A stretch of 64,000 nucleotides of DNA, taken from Actinomycetales bacterium (GTDB taxonomy: Bacteria > Actinomycetota > Actinomycetes > Actinomycetales > Actinomycetaceae). The notes under the pieces are model-generated. The model worked only from the letters and a program-made list of their open reading frames with translations. It was not told the origin of the DNA and made no database searches. Location: NCBI GenBank assembly GCA_015655375.1, contig JAATFD010000018.1, positions 1-64,000 on the forward strand, given 5' to 3'. The translations under genes and the position numbers were made by a program. Positions 59,987 through 64,000 of this stretch are shown piece by piece; position 1 is the stretch's first letter; each line of letters starts with the position of its first letter.

Positions 59987-60049
59987 CCTGAAACAGGGCG
60001 ATGCGAATCGAGCCGATCCCCGGCGCGGATGGGGAGTGTGGCACAGAGA

Positions 60050-60091
60050 AACCGGGGTTCCTCCTTCGATTCGGAAGCAAGAACCCCGGTT
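60050..60091 (-). terminator. Terminator of the pta-ackA operon
   Basis: AACCGGGGTTC (60050-60060) pairs with GAACCCCGGTT (60081-60091); on the minus strand the stem is followed by TCTCTG after TT, a modest T-rich tail. It lies 77 bases beyond the ackA stop. Confidence 0.75.
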
Positions 60092-60168
60092 CATCCGCTG
60101 GACGCGTCTCACGGTGAAAAGGCGGTGTGCCTCGACCTCGACAGTTGGCGTGCCTCGCGGGTTGAGGA

Positions 60169-61362
60169 TCAGACCAGGGTCAACGCCTGCTTGGCGATCG
60201 CCAGCTCCTCGTTGGTCGGGACGACCATGACGCGCACGGACGACCCGCGCTTCGAGATCGTGATCGGCTCGGAGACACGCTGATTGTTGGCCTCCTCGTC
60301 GAGGACGACCCCGAAGGGAACGAGCTGTTCGCAGACCTCGCGACGCAGATCGATATCGTTCTCGCCGATGCCTGCCGTGAAGGTGATGACGTCGACGCCG
60401 CCCATCTCCGCAGTGAACGAGCCGATGTACTTGAGGATCCGATTGACGTAGATGTTGAGAGCGACGCGGGCGCGCTTGCGAGCCTCGGGATCGCCGGACT
60501 TGGCCATCTCGCGCACACCGCGCATGTCGTTGTCACCGGTGAGGCCCTTGAGGCCGGATTTCTTGTTGAAGAGAGTGTCGACCTCGTCGACGCTCATGCC
60601 CGCCACGCGCTCCAGGTGGAAGACAACGGCTGGGTCGATGTCGCCGGTGCGCGTGCCCATGACCAAGCCCTCCAGCGGAGTCAGACCCATCGAGGTGTCG
60701 ATCGCCTTGTCGCCGACGATCGCCGAGGCCGAGGCCCCGTTACCCAGGTGCAGGACGATCTGCTTGAGATCGCGGGCACCGAGGATCGTCGAGACGCGCT
60801 TGGACACATACTGGTGGGACGTGCCGTGGGCACCGTAGCGGCGAACGGAGTACTTCTCGGCGATCTCGCGGTCCAGCGCGTAGGTCGCGGCCTCGGGGGG
60901 CAGTGACTGGAAGAACGCTGTGTCGAAGACGGCGACGTGAGGGACGTTCGGCAGGAGCCTGCGCGCCACGTCGATGCCCTTGAGGTGGGCCGGGTTGTGC
61001 AGCGGGGCCAGGGTTGACAGCTCGTCGATCAGGTTGCGCACGCGGTCGTCGATGAGGGCCGGGCCGTCGAAGTACCGGCCACCCTGGACGATCCGGTGGC
61101 CCACGGCGACGATGTCGGCGTCGGCCAGGGCGGGTCCGACCTCGTCGAAGAGACGCAGGATCTCGGTCAGCGCGACGCCGTGGTCGGGCAGGGGCTCGTT
61201 GAGATCGACGGCCTTCTGTGAGTAGCGGTGCTGGATATGGCCCTCGGGCTCGCCGATGCGCTCGGCCAGCCCCTTCGCGATGGCATGGCCCGACTCGGGG
61301 TCGATGAGCTGGTACTTCACCGAGGAGGAGCCGGAGTTGATGACGAGGACGGTCTGGGACAC
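60169..61362 (-). CDS. ackA: Acetate kinase
   Basis: AckA turns acetyl phosphate and ADP into acetate and ATP, the energy-yielding end of acetate fermentation. The 397-residue protein has VLVINSGSSSVKYQLID at the start, VGHRIVQGGRYF, the segment VFDTAFFQSLPPEA, YGAHGTSHQYVS, LHLGNGASA and FTAGIGENDIDLR. It begins at GTG 61362 with GAAAGG seven bases upstream and follows pta by 39 bases. Confidence 0.96.
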   Translation of the reverse strand: MSQTVLVINSGSSSVKYQLIDPESGHAIAKGLAERIGEPEGHIQHRYSQKAVDLNEPLPDHGVALTEILRLFDEVGPALADADIVAVGHRIVQGGRYFDGPALIDDRVRNLIDELSTLAPLHNPAHLKGIDVARRLLPNVPHVAVFDTAFFQSLPPEAATYALDREIAEKYSVRRYGAHGTSHQYVSKRVSTILGARDLKQIVLHLGNGASASAIVGDKAIDTSMGLTPLEGLVMGTRTGDIDPAVVFHLERVAGMSVDEVDTLFNKKSGLKGLTGDNDMRGVREMAKSGDPEARKRARVALNIYVNRILKYIGSFTAEMGGVDVITFTAGIGENDIDLRREVCEQLVPFGVVLDEEANNQRVSEPITISKRGSSVRVMVVPTNEELAIAKQALTLV

Positions 61363-61401
61363 GGAGTGGCCTTTCGGTTCGGGCGGGTAGATCGGGGGCC
61401 C

Positions 61402-62901
61402 TCAGGCCTGGGCCTGGATGGCGGTGATGGCGACCGTGTTGACGATGTCCTCGACGAGGGCGCCGCGCGAGAGGTCGTTGACGGGCTTGTTGAGGCCCTG
61501 GAGGATCGGCCCCACGGCGATTGCGCCGGAGGAGCGCTGCACAGCCTTGTAGCCGATGTTGCCGGCGTTGAGGCTCGGGAAGATGAAGACATTGGCCTGC
61601 CCCGCGACCGGGCTGTTCGGAGCCTTCTTCGCGGCGACGGCCGCATCGACGGCAGCGTCGAACTGGATCGGGCCCTCGATCGGAAGCTCCGGGGCCTTCT
61701 CGTGGGCGAGCGCGGTCGCGGTGACGACGGCGTCGACGTCGGGTCCCTTTCCGGAGATGCCGGTCGAGTAGGACAGGAGGGCCACCTTCGGGTCCAATCC
61801 GAACTGGCGGGCCGTCTGGGCCGAGGACACGGCGATGTCGGCGATCTGCTCGGGCGTCGGGTTGGTGTTGACGGCGCAGTCGCCGAAGGCCCAAACGCGA
61901 TCCTTGAGCAGCAGCAGGAAGATCGAGGAAACCACCGCGACGCCGGGGGCGGTCTTGATGATCTGGAAGGACGGGACGATCGTGTGGGCAGTCGTGTGCG
62001 CGGCGCCGGAGACCATGCCGTCCGCGTCGCCCATGTGGACCATCATCGTGCCGAAGTAGGAGACGTCACGGATCTTCTCACGGGCTTGCTCGACGGTCAC
62101 GCCCTTCTTGGCGCGCAGACGGGCGAACTCGGTCGCGTACTTCTCGACGAGCTTGGGCTCGTCCAGGGACACCACGCGAGCCTGCGACAGATCGAGGCCG
62201 AGCTCTGTGGCGCGACCACGCACGACGTCGTCCTCGCCGAGAAGGGTGATGTCGGCGATGCCGCGGGCCAGCACCTCGGCGGCAGCGGCGAGCACCCGGT
62301 CGTCCTCGGGCTCGGGCAGAACGATGCGTTTGCGGTCCGAGCGCGCGCGGTCAATCAGGTCGGCCTGGAAAGAGAGGGGAGTGACGGCGTTGGGCGTCGG
62401 AGAGGCGAGCAGATCCTCGACTCCGGCGGGGGAGACGGGCAGGGGAAGAACCGCGATGTTGAGCAGATCGACCTGAGCGGCCAGCGGTGCAGGCAGGGCG
62501 ATGGCAGCGATTGACGCCTGATGGGCGGTCGCTCGGGCTCGGGCGATCTCGATCTCCTGCTCGAGCAGGTCGGCAGGCGCGCCCTCTGCGTCGAGGACGA
62601 GGACGATCCCTGCGTTCGTTGCGGCTGCAACCTCGAGGTTCCAGTCGAACGCATCAAAGGTCGTCAGCGGACCGGAGTCTGCGCCCTCGATGAGGACGAG
62701 GTCGGTGGCGGCGGCGCGCACTGCTTCGACGACGCCGGCGAGGGCGGCCGAGGAGGAGGCGGCCGCATCGATGTCGATGCCTTCCACAGCGCTCAGGCGG
62801 GTGAGGGATCCACGGGCGGTCAAGGCGTCGGCCAACTCGTCCGTCACCTCCGTCGCGATGCTGGCCGGACTCGGCTGGATGACGATGAAGCGGGCAGTCA
62901 C
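61402..62901 (-). CDS. pta: Phosphate acetyltransferase, short form
   Basis: Pta makes acetyl phosphate from acetyl-CoA. The last 320 residues are the catalytic PTA domain (RKRIVLPEPEDDRVLAAA, FGTMMVHMGDADGMVSGAAHTTAHT, FPSLNAGNIGYKAVQR). The first 170 or so resemble the P-loop-like N-terminal domain of the long forms but are reduced, and the middle DRTGG domain appears to be missing. The total is 499 residues against about 690-715 for long Pta and 320-330 for the short class. The start is GTG 62901 with GAGGAG. It forms an operon with ackA. Confidence 0.93.
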   Translation of the reverse strand: MTARFIVIQPSPASIATEVTDELADALTARGSLTRLSAVEGIDIDAAASSSAALAGVVEAVRAAATDLVLIEGADSGPLTTFDAFDWNLEVAAATNAGIVLVLDAEGAPADLLEQEIEIARARATAHQASIAAIALPAPLAAQVDLLNIAVLPLPVSPAGVEDLLASPTPNAVTPLSFQADLIDRARSDRKRIVLPEPEDDRVLAAAAEVLARGIADITLLGEDDVVRGRATELGLDLSQARVVSLDEPKLVEKYATEFARLRAKKGVTVEQAREKIRDVSYFGTMMVHMGDADGMVSGAAHTTAHTIVPSFQIIKTAPGVAVVSSIFLLLLKDRVWAFGDCAVNTNPTPEQIADIAVSSAQTARQFGLDPKVALLSYSTGISGKGPDVDAVVTATALAHEKAPELPIEGPIQFDAAVDAAVAAKKAPNSPVAGQANVFIFPSLNAGNIGYKAVQRSSGAIAVGPILQGLNKPVNDLSRGALVEDIVNTVAITAIQAQA

Positions 62902-63115
62902 TGTTTCTCCTCAACGAGTGGGCGAAAGGGGGTGCCGATCGGGCACCGCGCTCATGCTATCCCCGGCCGGAGGCCTCGAACCGGCTCGATCCCGCCGATC
63001 TGTGTGCAGGTGGACACGTCGCTGTCGGCTCCGAGACAGTGGCGAGGTGCTGACGCATGGCATCGGACGAGTGTCTCTGTGGACTGCAGCGCCGCCGGGA
63101 AGCGACTGCGGACGG

Positions 63116-63121
63116 TAATGT
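63116..63121 (+). promoter_or_regulatory. -10 box of a leaderless promoter for the DUF3017-like gene
   Basis: TAATGT is followed by seven bases and an in-frame GTG at 63129. No ribosome site precedes that codon. Confidence 0.5.
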
Positions 63122-63128
63122 GGTGTCG

Positions 63129-63428
63129 GTGAGCAAGGGAGGAGACACGTGCGTCGGCCGCTTCTGGGCGGTCGCTGAGACGCTGAGTGTCGTGGGCGTG
63201 GCTGCATCGCTGATTGCGATGGTGATGCTCGCCGTGCTGGACCATCCGCATCGCAGCGTCATTCTGTTGGTCGTCATTCTCTTTGCCCTGGCCGCGGCGC
63301 GCATCGTGTGGCCCGGGCGCCCCTGGTTCGCCTCGCGACACCGGTGGTTCGATGTGATCTTCTATGGTGGGTTCGGGGCAGCGGTGTGGTTGCTCTCACC
63401 CTTCACGGCGACGATGCCGCCGAGGTGA
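63129..63428 (+). CDS. Small membrane protein, DUF3017-like
   Basis: A 99-residue protein if read from GTG 63129; the frame is open upstream to ATG 63057, but the extra residues are not membrane-like or conserved in look. Three hydrophobic segments are followed by the basic pair-rich link ARIVWPGRPWFASRHRWFDVIFYGG, which matches the DUF3017 family of actinobacteria. The function is unknown. It is the only gene between pta (divergent) and icd (same strand). Confidence 0.7.
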   Translation: MSKGGDTCVGRFWAVAETLSVVGVAASLIAMVMLAVLDHPHRSVILLVVILFALAAARIVWPGRPWFASRHRWFDVIFYGGFGAAVWLLSPFTATMPPR

Positions 63429-63576
63429 GAAGGTCTCTTCCGCGACCGCGACTGCTGGCTACCGGCTCGCGGATCGAAAGTCTCTGCCTGCTTCTCTCGA
63501 CGTCAAGTAATCTGGCGACAACGCCTCGCCCACGAGGTCGTGCAGGAGGGCATTGGCCCGGACAGTGAGGAGCACC

Positions 63577-64000
63577 ATGTCGACCATCAAGGTCCAGGGA
63601 CCAGTCGTCGAACTCGACGGCGATGAGATGACCCGCATCATGTGGAAGTCCATCAAGGATCGGCTGATCCGTCCGTACCTGGACGTTGACTTGCGCTATT
63701 ACGACCTGTCCATCGAGAACCGCGACGCGACCGACGATCAAGTCACCGTCGACGCAGCGAACGCCATCAAGGAGCACGGGGTCGGTATCAAGTGCGCGAC
63801 GATCACTCCCGACGAGGCTCGTGTCAAGGAATTCGGTCTCAAGAAAATGTGGAAGTCCCCCAACGGGACGATCCGGAACATTCTCGGTGGAGTGATCTTC
63901 CGCGAGCCAATCATCATCTCGAACATTCCGCGGTTGGTTCCGGGATGGACGAAACCGATCGTCGTGGGACGCCACGCCTTCGGAGACCAGTACAAGGCGA
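63577..64000 (+). CDS. icd: NADP-dependent isocitrate dehydrogenase (partial, runs off the window)
   Basis: Icd oxidises isocitrate to 2-oxoglutarate. The 141 visible residues read [22 protein letters not shown], later [33 protein letters not shown] and [21 protein letters not shown], matching the homodimeric, eukaryote-like NADP enzyme (about 405 residues) rather than the E. coli type or the large monomer. GAGGAG lies four bases before ATG 63577. The gene is cut by the end of the window. Confidence 0.95.
   Translation, partial: MSTIKVQGPVVELDGDEMTRIMWKSIKDRLIRPYLDVDLRYYDLSIENRDATDDQVTVDAANAIKEHGVGIKCATITPDEARVKEFGLKKMWKSPNGTIRNILGGVIFREPIIISNIPRLVPGWTKPIVVGRHAFGDQYKA

Overview
The window is high-GC DNA from an actinobacterium. 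WhiB-family, DUF3017-like and GuaB3 proteins, a DtxR/IdeR-type iron box, an EfeUOB system and frequent leaderless genes all point there. Fermentative central metabolism (Pta-AckA, AspA, a Dcu-type C4-dicarboxylate carrier) and the lack of rpsD between rpsK and rpoA would fit an Actinomyces/Schaalia-like member of the Actinomycetaceae. That placement is inference; no rRNA or tRNA gene was seen.

Layout. 1-9488: end of the spc and alpha ribosomal operons (rplO end, secY, adk, map, infA, rpmJ, rpsM, rpsK, rpoA, rplQ), then a ROK-type polyphosphate glucokinase, truA and the rplM-rpsI operon. 9655-25790: cell-wall sugar and housekeeping genes (glmM, coaA, glmS, nnrE-nnrD fusion, a GlcU/RhaT-type carrier, alr, tsaE, tsaB, rimI, tsaD), with a three-subunit succinate dehydrogenase (sdhCAB) set between rimI and tsaD. 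25826-34073: a glutamate-cysteine ligase family enzyme, a THUMP-like methyltransferase, groES under a CIRCE operator, a WhiB3-like protein, a MerR regulator with a B12-binding-like domain, an AGE-family sugar isomerase and guaB. 34170-39182: an aspartate/C4-dicarboxylate locus made of a broken asparaginase gene, a FadR-type regulator, aspA, a Dcu carrier and an Asp/Glu racemase. 39290-43996: a DnaQ-like exonuclease, guaB3, then an exported protein with an alternate signal and a SipW-like signal peptidase fused to a surface domain. 44473-48027: pentose genes (polyol dehydrogenase, AraC regulator, GH51 arabinofuranosidase). 48221-54926: fumC, iron-regulated efeUOB and a radical SAM/SPASM gene. 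54928-64000: SdpI-like protein, nadE, a TetR-controlled ABC exporter with a frameshifted permease, pta-ackA, a DUF3017-like gene and the start of icd.

How parts fit. Aspartate taken up by the Dcu carrier can be deaminated to fumarate by AspA and reduced to succinate by SdhCAB; sites resembling FadR-family operators lie upstream of both aspA and sdhC. FumC and Icd supply other TCA steps, while Pta-AckA makes acetate and ATP. The most unusual item is the signal peptidase fusion at 42701-43996, next to its probable substrate. Two genes are broken in this sequence: the asparaginase relic and the ABC permease.
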